Source: JADJWR01 sp964509545
GTDB taxonomy: Bacteria > Pseudomonadota > Gammaproteobacteria > Burkholderiales > Burkholderiaceae_F
Direction of reading: 5' to 3'
Length of the DNA stretch: 56,325 nucleotides
Assembly (NCBI GenBank): GCA_964509545.1
Contig: CAZDXQ010000021.1
Location: 1 to 56,325, forward strand
Shown here: positions 16,741-25,032 of the stretch, piece by piece
Position numbering within the stretch: position 1 is the stretch's first letter
Layout of the letters: each line of letters opens with the position of its first letter
Made by a program: the position numbers and the translations under genes
Notes under the pieces: model-generated
The model's database searches: none
The model's input: the letters and a program-made list of their open reading frames with translations, nothing else
Told to the model about the DNA's origin: nothing

Positions 16741-16855
16741 CGGACGCGCCAGCGTCCGCCTATGCAAACGAGCGCCGGGCCGCCCCAAGCTCGTTTGCCC
16801 GACTGATCCACTCGTCGTGCACGTGCGACCCGAAGGGTCGCGTACACGACGAGTG
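16741..16855 (-). repeat. Three consecutive hairpins in the leader of the large-subunit gene
   Basis: Between the small- and large-subunit genes lie three perfect inverted repeats. They are 7 bp (16741-16747 with 16752-16758), 10 bp (16764-16773 with 16789-16798), and 11 bp (16809-16819 with 16845-16855). The last encloses a further 7-bp stem (16825-16831 with 16835-16841, GAA loop). None is followed by a T tract, so they look like RNA processing or stability elements rather than terminators. Confidence 0.6.
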
Positions 16856-16859
16856 CCAT

Positions 16860-17333
16860 CTACAGGCCCATCGCCTTCGCGCCCTGCGCCACCGCCTTGA
16901 CGATGTTCTGGTAGCCGGTGCAGCGGCAGAAGTTGCCTTCGAGCCCCTCGCGGATCTCGCGCTCGCTGCCATGCGGATGGTGCATGACCAGATCGATCGC
17001 GCTCATCACCATGCCCGGCGTGCAGAAGCCGCACTGCAGCCCGTGACAGGCCTTGAAGGCGGCCTGCATCGGGTGCATCGAGCCGTCGGCGGGGGTGATG
17101 CCTTCGATGGTCGTCACCTCGGCGCCGTGCATCTGCGCCGCCAGCACGTTGCAGCTCTTCACCGCGCGGCCGTCGACGTGCACGGTGCACGCGCCGCACT
17201 GGCCGGTGTCGCAGCCGATGTGCGTGCCGGTAAGGCGCAGGTGTTCGCGGATGAAAGTCGACAGCAGCGTGTCGGGTTCGACTTCGGTCGACACCGCCTT
17301 GCCGTTGACCTTGAAGGACAGCGCTACGCGCAT
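16860..17333 (-). CDS. Molybdenum hydroxylase [2Fe-2S] subunit (CoxS-like)
   Basis: This 157-residue electron-transfer subunit has a plant-ferredoxin-type cluster at its N-terminus (GCDTGQCGACTVHVDG, about residues 40-55, with the fourth Cys in KSC). The second all-helical cluster domain contains CGFCTPGM near 102 and CRCTGY near 140. The start at 17333 is supported by AGGAG six bases upstream and by alignment of the N-terminus to the family; the open frame extends further. It is the first gene of the S-L-M operon, with 145 bases of hairpin-rich sequence before the large subunit. The region upstream (17334-17593) is shared with the divergent cytochrome b561 gene. Confidence 0.92.
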   Translation of the reverse strand: MRVALSFKVNGKAVSTEVEPDTLLSTFIREHLRLTGTHIGCDTGQCGACTVHVDGRAVKSCNVLAAQMHGAEVTTIEGITPADGSMHPMQAAFKACHGLQCGFCTPGMVMSAIDLVMHHPHGSEREIREGLEGNFCRCTGYQNIVKAVAQGAKAMGL

Positions 17334-17593
17334 TGAAGTCTCCTGTTCAACAGTGATTCTCGTCGGAATCTCGGCACTGATGATGAAAGAATCGGCGGTC
17401 GATTTCAACGATTTGAAGTCGCCCGCCCCGAAAGCGCGGAGACTGTCACCGAACGCTGTCTCAGCGTCAAGCCCGTTATCGCGCCCGCCGTCGCCGTCGA
17501 TGCAAGAGCCGCCGGACAGACGCTACGATGGCGGCGCGAAAGGCATCTAGCCGCAGCGCACAAGATCGCTCTCCATTGCATCGAGATCCTCTG

Positions 17594-18178
17594 ATGTCTC
17601 CATCGAACCCGCGCTATGACGGCGTCGCCGTAACCCTGCACTGGGTGATCGCGGCAGGCGTGCTGGCCCAGATCGCGCTCGGCCTGTGGATGATCGAGAT
17701 CCCGAAGCAGCCGGTCGGCGTGCGCGCCCACTGGTTCAACCTGCACAAGTCGATCGGCCTGACGCTGGCGCTGCTGATCATCGCTCGGCTGGCCTGGCGT
17801 CTGACCCACCGGCCGCCGCCACTGCCGCGATCGCTGCCCGCCTGGCAGCGGCTGGCTGCGCAGGCCAATCACCGCCTGCTTTACTTTTGCATGATCGTGA
17901 TGCCGCTGTCCGGTTACGTTGGATCGACGTTTTCCGGCTATCCGATCAGGTACTTCGGCATGGTGCTGCCGGGGTGGGGTTGGAAGGACGACACGTTAAA
18001 GGAACTCGCCAGCCTCGCGCACGGGTCGGCCGCCTGGTTGTTTGTTGCGCTGATCGCGGTGCACGTGGCCGCTGCCCTGCGGCATCTGCTCACGCGCGAC
18101 GGCATCTTCGCCCGCATGTTGCCGGGGCCGCACCCACCGGCGATGCCCGCTGGCAGCAAGCTCACGGCCGGGCGCTGA
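17594..18178 (+). CDS. Cytochrome b561 family membrane protein
   Basis: The 194-residue protein has four predicted membrane helices, with histidine candidates for two b haems: LHW near residue 16, LHK near 49, NHR near 93 and VHV near 156. Such proteins pass electrons between quinone and periplasmic or cytoplasmic donors. It is divergent from the [2Fe-2S] subunit gene, suggesting co-regulation and a possible route for electrons from the island to the membrane. The ATG at 17594 fits the family N-terminus (RYDGVAVTLHW). Its last 17 bases overlap the end of the convergent diheme cytochrome gene. Confidence 0.88.
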   Translation: MSPSNPRYDGVAVTLHWVIAAGVLAQIALGLWMIEIPKQPVGVRAHWFNLHKSIGLTLALLIIARLAWRLTHRPPPLPRSLPAWQRLAAQANHRLLYFCMIVMPLSGYVGSTFSGYPIRYFGMVLPGWGWKDDTLKELASLAHGSAAWLFVALIAVHVAAALRHLLTRDGIFARMLPGPHPPAMPAGSKLTAGR

Positions 18179-19346
18179 AGCCGTCGGTCAGCGTATGCAG
18201 GAAGGCGACGATGTCGTCGATCTCGTCGTCGCGCAGCGCTGGCCGCTGCCCGGGTTGGCGGTGATAGGGCCGCGTGTCGCGGTCGACATTGCCGCGCAGC
18301 GGCGGCGGCAGGTCGTCGAAGGGCTCGGCACCCGGGTACCAGCGCTGTGGTTCGGTATCGCGGGTAGCGTAGAAAGCAACGGCCTCGCGCAGCGTCGCAA
18401 AGCGGCCGTTGTGCATGTACGGCGCCGTCTTCGCGATATTGCGCAACGTGGGTGTCCTGAAGCTGCCGCACCACTGCTTGTCGGCGGAGAGGTCGCTGCG
18501 CGCCGGACCGCACAGGCCGAGGTCGTACTCGCCGGCTTGTGCAATCGCGGCATGGCGAGGCACGCCCAGCACGTGATAGCCGAAGTCGGTGAAAAGCGAA
18601 TCCTCCGGCCGCCGGCTGTCGGCGTTCAGCGTGTGGCAGGCGGCGCAGTTGCCCTTCTGCGCGATCAGAAAGAGGCTCTGCCCGCGCTGCTCCTGCTCGG
18701 TGAAGCTCGCCTGTCCGCGCAGCACCGCGTCGAATTTCGAACTGAACGGCGCGAATTCGGCCGATTTCTGAAAGCGCTCGAGCGAGACAGCGATCGCTTT
18801 CCAGGCGCCGTCGACGGTGGCGAACACCTCATCGCCCCAGGCCGCCCGCAGCGTCGCGGCGTAGTCGCTCGCGGCCACCTTCGCCACGACGGCCGCCAGC
18901 GAGGGGTTGTTCATCTCGTTGGCGGCCAGCAAAGGAAAGCGCGCCTGATCGGCGAAGCCTGCCGCGCGGCCGTCCCAGAACAGGCCGCCGACGGGCTGGC
19001 GGCGGCCGTCGCGCTCGCGCCAGCCGAAGGGCGGCGCGCCGGCAAGGTACATCAGCGTCGGCGAATTGCGTGTGCCGAACTGCTCCGCCCGGCTGCCGCG
19101 TGCTACCGCCATTGCCGAGCCGTTGTCGCCGGAAAACGCGCGCGCCGGATCGTGGCACGATGCGCAGGCCGTACCGGGGGGCTCGGACAACCGGGCATCG
19201 AAGAACAGCCGGCGGCCAGCCTCGATGCGCAGCGCCTCGACATCGGCCGCAAGCGCCGCGCCGAGGGTCGCCCCGCCCAGTACAACGGCGGCCAGAACTC
19301 GCGGCAGAATCCGCAAGACAAGTGAATCCGTCAACACGCTGGCCAT
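18162..19346 (-). CDS. Diheme cytochrome c of the MauG / cytochrome c peroxidase family
   Basis: The 394-residue protein has a signal-like N-terminus (hydrophobic around residues 14-33) and two CxxCH motifs: CASCH near residue 61 and CAACH near 235. The surrounding sequence follows the bacterial di-haem peroxidase pattern, including RNSPTL, FWDGRA near 125 and a late FRTPTLRNIAKTAPYMHNG block. Members either reduce hydrogen peroxide or, as MauG does, oxidise a partner protein. Length fits the family. Its ATG overlaps the ATG of the divergent Sel1 gene (both use the CATG at 19344-19347), while its 3' end overlaps the b561 gene. Confidence 0.88.
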   Translation of the reverse strand: MASVLTDSLVLRILPRVLAAVVLGGATLGAALAADVEALRIEAGRRLFFDARLSEPPGTACASCHDPARAFSGDNGSAMAVARGSRAEQFGTRNSPTLMYLAGAPPFGWRERDGRRQPVGGLFWDGRAAGFADQARFPLLAANEMNNPSLAAVVAKVAASDYAATLRAAWGDEVFATVDGAWKAIAVSLERFQKSAEFAPFSSKFDAVLRGQASFTEQEQRGQSLFLIAQKGNCAACHTLNADSRRPEDSLFTDFGYHVLGVPRHAAIAQAGEYDLGLCGPARSDLSADKQWCGSFRTPTLRNIAKTAPYMHNGRFATLREAVAFYATRDTEPQRWYPGAEPFDDLPPPLRGNVDRDTRPYHRQPGQRPALRDDEIDDIVAFLHTLTDGFSARP

Positions 19347-19941
19347 GATTTTGCACCGCCTTCGCTTGGTCGCCGCCGCGATTGCCCTTGCTTCATCGTC
19401 GGCAGCGGCGCAGCCCGACGAGGCACGCGCGGCGTTCGAGCGCGAGGACTACGCGGCGGCCGCAGCCCTGTACCGGCCGCGCGCCGAGCGCGGCGACGCC
19501 GAGGCGCAATACCGGCTCGGACTGATGATGCGCTTCGGCTGGGGCGTGGGCAGGGATGCCGCGGCGGCTGCGGCGATGCTGCGCCGCGCCGCCGACCAGA
19601 AGCACGCCTTGGCGCAGGCCGAACTCGGAACGATGTACCGGCTCGGACGCGGCGTACCTGCCGACGCAAAGGAGGCCGCAACGCTGCTGCGCGCTGCCGC
19701 CGAGGCCGGCGTCGGCATCGCGCAGCTTTCGATCGGCCGCATGTATCGCGACGGAACCGGCGTGGCGCCGGATCCGGTCGAGGCTTACGCGTGGTTCCAA
19801 CTGGCAGGGGAGAACAGCGTGATGGACGGCTTTGCATATCGATCGGAACTGGCAAAGACGATGAACGAACAGCAGCTCGCGGCGGCCAGGAAACTCGCCG
19901 CCGAGCGCGCCAGGACCGTTCCCAGGGAGGCCCGCCCGTGA
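19345..19941 (+). CDS. Exported Sel1-repeat protein
   Basis: This 198-residue protein has a signal peptide (about 1-22, ending in SAAAQ) and then three Sel1-type repeats (AEAQYRLGLMMRFGWGV, ALAQAELGTMYRLGRGV, GIAQLSIGRMYRDGTGV). The last is followed by the typical EAYAWFQLA. Sel1 repeats form protein-binding helical solenoids. There is no evident ribosome binding site, and the start lies directly against the divergent cytochrome start, but only this start gives a signal peptide. It precedes the PQQ-associated beta-propeller, which suggests a helper role in the periplasmic redox system. Confidence 0.82.
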   Translation: MILHRLRLVAAAIALASSSAAAQPDEARAAFEREDYAAAAALYRPRAERGDAEAQYRLGLMMRFGWGVGRDAAAAAAMLRRAADQKHALAQAELGTMYRLGRGVPADAKEAATLLRAAAEAGVGIAQLSIGRMYRDGTGVAPDPVEAYAWFQLAGENSVMDGFAYRSELAKTMNEQQLAAARKLAAERARTVPREARP

Positions 19942-20095
19942 ACGCGCGCGCACCGAAAGCGGCGCGGGCCTGCAGGCCGCGCTCCGGCGGGTTTCCGCTC
20001 GCCGGCTCGACGGCGATGTCCCTGCCGCAGGCCAACGCAGCTCGTCCGCCTCGCGCACCGATGCTTGTGACAGCGCAGTGCGCGCAGGAGAAAAC

Positions 20096-21043
20096 ATGAA
20101 CAGAGTCGCCTGGCTCCTTGCTGTCGTGTTGTTGGTGCCGGCGGCGGCCGCGGCCCAGTTTGCTTATGCATCGAACGAGAAGGACGGCACAATCTCCGTG
20201 ATCGATACCCGCACCAACGCTGTTACCGGCGCGATCAAGGCCGGCAAGACGCCGCGCGGCATGGCCGCCAGCATCGACGGCAAGTCGCTGTATGTCAGCG
20301 ACCAGAAATCGAATGCGCTGCGCATCGTCGATCTGGCGCGTGGCGAGGCCGTCCGCAGCATCGACCTCGGCGAATCCCCGGAGGGTGTCGGCCGCTCCGC
20401 CGACGGCAGGTGGGTGGCCGTGGCGGTCGAGGAAGACCACCAGGTGCTGTTCATAGACACGGCGACGGAGAAGGTCGCCTTCAAGGTCAAGGTCGAGGGG
20501 GAGAACCCCGAGCACGCCGTGTTCAGCCCCGACTCGAAGTGGGTGTTCGTCAGCGCCGAGGAATCGCAGGTGGTCGATGTGATCGACGTCGAGCAGCGCA
20601 GGCTGGCCGGCTCGATCAAGGTCGGCAAGCGGCCGCGCGGCATCGGTTTCACGCCGGACGGCGCGCGCGCCTATGTTGCCTGCGAGCTGGCCAACACGGT
20701 CTATGCGATCGACGTGGCCAGCCGAAAGGTGCTGGCGGCCATTGCCGCCGGCGGTCGGTCCAACGGCATCAAGGTGCATCCATCGGGCAAGGAGGTCTAT
20801 GTCTCCAACGGAGCCGACGGCACCGTCATGGTGATCGACACGGCCAGCAACAAGGTCACGCAGACGATCAAGGTCGGCGCGCGACCGTGGAACATGGCGT
20901 TGACCGCCGACGGCAGCCGGCTGTACGTCGCCAATGGCCGCAGCCACACGGTGTCGGTGATCGATACGGTGCAGCGGCAGGAGCTGAAGCAGATCAACGT
21001 CGGCAACACGCCATGGGGCGTGCTGATTCCGGACGGGCACTGA
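20096..21043 (+). CDS. PQQ-dependent catabolism-associated beta-propeller (YVTN family)
   Basis: The 315-residue exported protein has a signal peptide ending near AAAAAQ. It is then built of about seven YVTN-type blades, each with an ISVIDTRTNAVTGAIKAGKTPRG-like pattern of strands (for example around residues 35-57 and 245-270). Beta-propellers of this type recur beside PQQ alcohol dehydrogenase loci and are named for that association; their molecular job is unsettled. The start at 20096 has GGAG eight bases upstream. It sits 10 kb from the dehydrogenase, with the molybdenum hydroxylase in between, and 25 bases before xdhC. Confidence 0.85.
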   Translation: MNRVAWLLAVVLLVPAAAAAQFAYASNEKDGTISVIDTRTNAVTGAIKAGKTPRGMAASIDGKSLYVSDQKSNALRIVDLARGEAVRSIDLGESPEGVGRSADGRWVAVAVEEDHQVLFIDTATEKVAFKVKVEGENPEHAVFSPDSKWVFVSAEESQVVDVIDVEQRRLAGSIKVGKRPRGIGFTPDGARAYVACELANTVYAIDVASRKVLAAIAAGGRSNGIKVHPSGKEVYVSNGADGTVMVIDTASNKVTQTIKVGARPWNMALTADGSRLYVANGRSHTVSVIDTVQRQELKQINVGNTPWGVLIPDGH

Positions 21044-21068
21044 CGACACGGGCAAGAGCGAGAAGGTC

Positions 21069-22070
21069 ATGGACAACGTCGATGCGCAGGTCCTGAAGAA
21101 GGCGGAGGAGTGGCGCGCTGCCGGGCACCGCGCGGTGCTTGGTACCGTCGTACGGACATGGGGCTCGGCGCCACGGCCAGTCGGCGCGCACGTGCTGGTG
21201 CGCGACGACGGGCTGGTGGTCGGCTCGGTCTCCGGCGGCTGCATTGAGGATGACCTGGTCGACAAGGTGCGCGGCGGCAAGGTCGCGGCCGAACGGCCAC
21301 AGCGGGTGAAGTACGGCATCACCGCGGATGAAGCGTTCCAGTTCGGCCTGCCCTGCGGCGGCACGATCGAGCTGATCCTCGAGCCGGTGGGCGCAGGCTC
21401 CAGGATCGGCGAACTGCTCGAACGCGTCGGCGCCGGCCGGCATACCTTGCGCCGCCTCGACCTGAAGACGGGCGCGGTGACGCTGTCGGACGGCAGCGGC
21501 ACCGACGTGCTGGTCTGCGACGACGAGCAGCTGGTCACCGCGCACGGCCCGCGGCTGCGGCTGCTGATCATCGGTGCCGGACAGCTGACGCATTACGTGG
21601 CCACGATGGCGCTGGCGCTCGACTACCAGGTGACGATCTGCGATCCGCGCGAGGAGTATGCCGACGGCTGGCTGGTGCCCGGCACGGAACTGCTGCGCAC
21701 GATGCCGGATGACACCGTGCTCGAGTTCAAGCCGGACCGCAACACGGCGATCATCGCGCTGACCCACGATCCGAAGCTCGACGACCTTGCCTTGATCGAG
21801 GCACTGAAATCGGAGGCGTTCTACGTCGGCGCCATCGGCTCGCAGAAGAACCAGGCCAAGCGGCGCGAGCGGCTGCTCGAATTCGGCGTCACCGAAGCGC
21901 AACTGTCCAGCCTGCACGGGCCGGTGGGACTGAAGAACGGCGCGCGCACGCCGCCGGAGATCGCGGTGTCGATCCTTGCCGAGATGACCGCGGTCAAGTA
22001 CGGCTACCGCATTCCCGCGCCCGAGCGCGTCGGCGCCGCCCCGACACCGGAAGCCGGTTGCGTCAGCTGA
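21069..22070 (+). CDS. xdhC: XdhC family molybdenum-cofactor insertion factor
   Basis: XdhC-type proteins bind molybdenum cofactor, promote its sulfuration and deliver it to xanthine-oxidase-family enzymes. The 333-residue protein shows the N-terminal domain (AVLGTVVRTWGSAPRPVG, SVSGGCIEDD near residue 57) and the C-terminal Rossmann-like domain (LIIGAGQLTHYVA near 160, YVGAIGSQKNQAKRRERL near 253). It is probably dedicated to the S-L-M molybdenum hydroxylase at 13.5-17.3 kb, although it is separated from it by four genes and on the opposite strand. It follows the beta-propeller gene closely and may be co-transcribed with it. Confidence 0.92.
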   Translation: MDNVDAQVLKKAEEWRAAGHRAVLGTVVRTWGSAPRPVGAHVLVRDDGLVVGSVSGGCIEDDLVDKVRGGKVAAERPQRVKYGITADEAFQFGLPCGGTIELILEPVGAGSRIGELLERVGAGRHTLRRLDLKTGAVTLSDGSGTDVLVCDDEQLVTAHGPRLRLLIIGAGQLTHYVATMALALDYQVTICDPREEYADGWLVPGTELLRTMPDDTVLEFKPDRNTAIIALTHDPKLDDLALIEALKSEAFYVGAIGSQKNQAKRRERLLEFGVTEAQLSSLHGPVGLKNGARTPPEIAVSILAEMTAVKYGYRIPAPERVGAAPTPEAGCVS

Positions 22071-22137
22071 AACCGGGTGTTGCCGGGGTCGGATCGACCG
22101 GCGATGCTGCGCGCGCACCCCGTTCGCGCACCATCCG

Positions 22138-24900
22138 ATGAGCCCACCGGTTCCTGACGACAACGCGCTGCGCGAGGACATCCGCCTGCTCGGCCGCCTG
22201 CTCGGGCAGACGGTGCGGCACTTCGAGGGCGAAGCGGTGTACCAGGCCGTCGAGGAGATCCGGCAGACGGCCACCCGCTTTCGTCGCCATGGGGCGGCGC
22301 AGGATGCGCGCCAGCTCGATCGGCTGCTGAAGAAGCTGTCGCGCGAAGAGACGATGAGCGTCGTGCGCGCGTTCAGCTATTTCTCCCACCTGGCCAACAT
22401 TGCCGAGGACCTGGCGCAGATCCGCGAGCTGCGCCGCCAGCGCCGCGACGGCGAGGCGGCGCGGGGCAGCCTCGCCGATACGGCGCAGCGCCTTGCCGCG
22501 GCAGCGGTCGCTCCGGCCCGCGTGCACGCACTGCTCGCGCACGCCGACATCATGCCGGTGCTCACCGCCCACCCCACCGAGGTGCAGCGCAAGAGCATCC
22601 TCGACACCGAACGCGACATCGCCGCCACGCTCGATGCGCGCGACCAGGCGCTGGCCGGCGGCGATGCCGAAGCGGCATCGGCGGCCGAGCAGCGGCTGGC
22701 CACGCAGGTGGCCACGCTCTGGCTGACGCGCATGCTGCGGCCGGCGAAGCTCACCGTGCTCGACGAGATCCAAAACGCGCTCGCCTACTGGCGCTCGACG
22801 TTCGTGCCACAGATGCCGCGGCTGTATGCCGGGCTCGAAGCGATTTTCGAGGCGCCGCGCCTTCCGTCGTTGCTGCGGCTGGGTTCTTGGATCGGCGGCG
22901 ACCGTGACGGCCATCCGCAGGTCGGCGCCGAGACGATGGCCAGCGCACTGGCGGCGCAGGCGCAGCTGATGCTCGAGCACTACGCCGGCGAAGTGCATGC
23001 GCTCGGCGCCGAACTGCCGCTTTCCGCCACGCTCGGGCCGATCGATCCTGCGCTGGCGCAGCTGGCCGAGCGCAGCCCCGACCGCTCGGCGCACCGTGCC
23101 GACGAACCCTACCGGCGCGCGCTGACCGGCGTCTACGCCAGGCTGCTGGCGACGGCGCAGGCGCTCGGACTCGATCTACGCGCGCGCCCGGCCCTGGGTG
23201 AGGCCGAATCCTATGCCGATGCGGCCGCCTTCGCCGCCGATCTGCAGGTGATCGCCGATGCTCTCGCGCACCAGGGCGCGGCGGCGCTGGCCAGACCGCG
23301 GCTGGCGCCGCTGGCTCGCGCCGTTGACGTGTTCGGCTGGCACGGCGCCACGCTCGATCTGCGGCAAAGCTCGGACGTCTTCGAGGCGGTCGTCGCCGAA
23401 CTGCTCGCAGCCGCCGAGGTCACGGCCGAGTATCGCCGGCTCGACGAAGCGCAGCGTGTGCGGTTGCTGACGCGCGAACTCGCCCACACCCGGCCGCTGG
23501 TGTCGCCGCATCTGGCCTACAGCGAGCGCACGCGCGCCGAACTGGCCGTGTTCGACCGCGCGCGCGAACTGCGCGCCCGCTTCGGGGCGCGCGCGATCGA
23601 CAAGCACATCGTTTCGCACAGCGAGCGGCTCAGCGACCTGCTCGAAGCGGCACTGCTGCAGAAGGAATGCGGACTGCTCACCGGCACCGAACTGCGCTGC
23701 TGCGCGCTGATGGTGGTGCCACTGTTCGAGACGATCGACGATCTCGAGCGTGCGCCGCAGGTGATGCGCGAACTGCTCGAACACCCCGGGCTGCGCCATC
23801 TGCTGGTGCCGGCCATCGGCGGACGGCCGACGCAGGAAGTGATGCTCGGCTACTCGGACAGCAACAAGGACGGCGGTTTCCTCGCGTCCAACTGGGCCCT
23901 GTACAGGGCCACGCAGAAGTTGCACCGGTTGTTCGGCGAGCACGGCGTACGGCTGCGGCTGTTCCACGGCCGCGGCGGCACGGTCGGCCGCGGCGGCGGA
24001 CCGAGCTTCGAAGCCATACTCGCCCAGCCGCCGGGCAGCGTTGGCGGCGCGATCCGCCTGACCGAGCAGGGCGAGATCATCCACGCCAAGTATGCCGACC
24101 CGCGCATCGGTTACCACCATTTGGAGTTACTGGTGTCGGCCGTGCTGCAGTCGAGCCTGCTGGACGACGCCGCAGCCGGCGGGGGCGAAGCGGACTTCGA
24201 GGCTGCACTCGAGCAGATCGCAGCCCACGCGCACCGCGCCTATCGCGCGCTGGTTCACGAGAGTGATGGTTTCGCCGAGTACTTCTTCAGCGCCACACCG
24301 ATCGGCGAGATCATGGAACTGAACATCGGCAGCCGGCCGGCGTCGCGAAAGGCCAGTGGGCGCATCGAGGACCTGCGCGCCATCCCCTGGGTCTTCTCCT
24401 GGGGCCAGTGTCGGCTGCTGCTGCCCGGCTGGTTCGGCTTCGGCAGCGGCATCGACGGCTTCCTCGGATCCGCGTCCGCCGCCACGCGGCGGGCAAAGCA
24501 GCAACTGCTGCGGCGGATGCTGGCCGAGTGGCCATTCTTCCGCGCCCTGACCTCGAACATGGAGATGGTGCTGGCCAAGACCGACATCGCCATTGGCAGC
24601 CGCTATGCGCAACTGGCCTCCGACCGCAAGCGCGGCGCGCAGATCTTCGGCGCGATCCAGGATGAGTGGCGGCGCACCGTCAGGCACTGGCTGACGATCA
24701 GTGGCCAGCGCACGCTGCTCGAGTCCAACCCCACGCTGGCGCGCAACCTGCGCAACCGCCTGCCCTATATCGATCCGCTGAACCATCTGCAGGTCGAACT
24801 GATCAAGCGGCACCGCCAGGGCCGCATCGACGAACGTGGCAGGCGCGGTATCCATCTGACGATCAACGGGATTTCGGCCGGCTTGCGCAATACGGGGTGA
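22138..24900 (+). CDS. ppc: Phosphoenolpyruvate carboxylase
   Basis: The 920-residue enzyme carboxylates PEP with bicarbonate to oxaloacetate, replenishing the TCA cycle. All signatures are present: VLTAHPTEVQRKS with the catalytic His near residue 145, GSWIGGDRDGHP near 257, GYSDSNKDGG near 570, the mobile loop FHGRGGTVGRGGGP near 610, and the conserved C-terminal RNTG. The length fits the bacterial family (about 880-940). It has its own ATG at 22138, 67 bases after xdhC, without a strong ribosome binding site. It would act in the cytoplasm as a core anaplerotic enzyme. Confidence 0.97.
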   Translation: MSPPVPDDNALREDIRLLGRLLGQTVRHFEGEAVYQAVEEIRQTATRFRRHGAAQDARQLDRLLKKLSREETMSVVRAFSYFSHLANIAEDLAQIRELRRQRRDGEAARGSLADTAQRLAAAAVAPARVHALLAHADIMPVLTAHPTEVQRKSILDTERDIAATLDARDQALAGGDAEAASAAEQRLATQVATLWLTRMLRPAKLTVLDEIQNALAYWRSTFVPQMPRLYAGLEAIFEAPRLPSLLRLGSWIGGDRDGHPQVGAETMASALAAQAQLMLEHYAGEVHALGAELPLSATLGPIDPALAQLAERSPDRSAHRADEPYRRALTGVYARLLATAQALGLDLRARPALGEAESYADAAAFAADLQVIADALAHQGAAALARPRLAPLARAVDVFGWHGATLDLRQSSDVFEAVVAELLAAAEVTAEYRRLDEAQRVRLLTRELAHTRPLVSPHLAYSERTRAELAVFDRARELRARFGARAIDKHIVSHSERLSDLLEAALLQKECGLLTGTELRCCALMVVPLFETIDDLERAPQVMRELLEHPGLRHLLVPAIGGRPTQEVMLGYSDSNKDGGFLASNWALYRATQKLHRLFGEHGVRLRLFHGRGGTVGRGGGPSFEAILAQPPGSVGGAIRLTEQGEIIHAKYADPRIGYHHLELLVSAVLQSSLLDDAAAGGGEADFEAALEQIAAHAHRAYRALVHESDGFAEYFFSATPIGEIMELNIGSRPASRKASGRIEDLRAIPWVFSWGQCRLLLPGWFGFGSGIDGFLGSASAATRRAKQQLLRRMLAEWPFFRALTSNMEMVLAKTDIAIGSRYAQLASDRKRGAQIFGAIQDEWRRTVRHWLTISGQRTLLESNPTLARNLRNRLPYIDPLNHLQVELIKRHRQGRIDERGRRGIHLTINGISAGLRNTG

Positions 24901-25032
24901 AGTGCGCGCCAGGGGTCGCGCCGATCTTCGCATTATGAAACTGCCAATCTCATCGTGGGTTGACCGGGTGTATGGTTGCCGCGTTTGACCGTGTGTGGCC
25001 GGCCGTGATGGTGGCCCGGCCCAACGCTCCGC

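Noticed and set aside
14333..16900. An 855-codon plus-strand frame opposite the molybdenum hydroxylase large subunit
   Set aside because: It is the mirror of an enzyme with intact catalytic motifs and has no recognisable protein features of its own.
14345..17333. Carbon monoxide dehydrogenase (form I) as the identity of the S-L-M enzyme
   Set aside because: The active-site loop is AYRGAGR, not AYxCSFR, and the gene order is S-L-M, not M-S-L. Only a form II or aldehyde-type call can be supported.
22138..24900. The C-terminal RNTG of PEP carboxylase as an unusual variant of the QNTG end
   Set aside because: RNTG is the ordinary end of bacterial enzymes such as that of E. coli.
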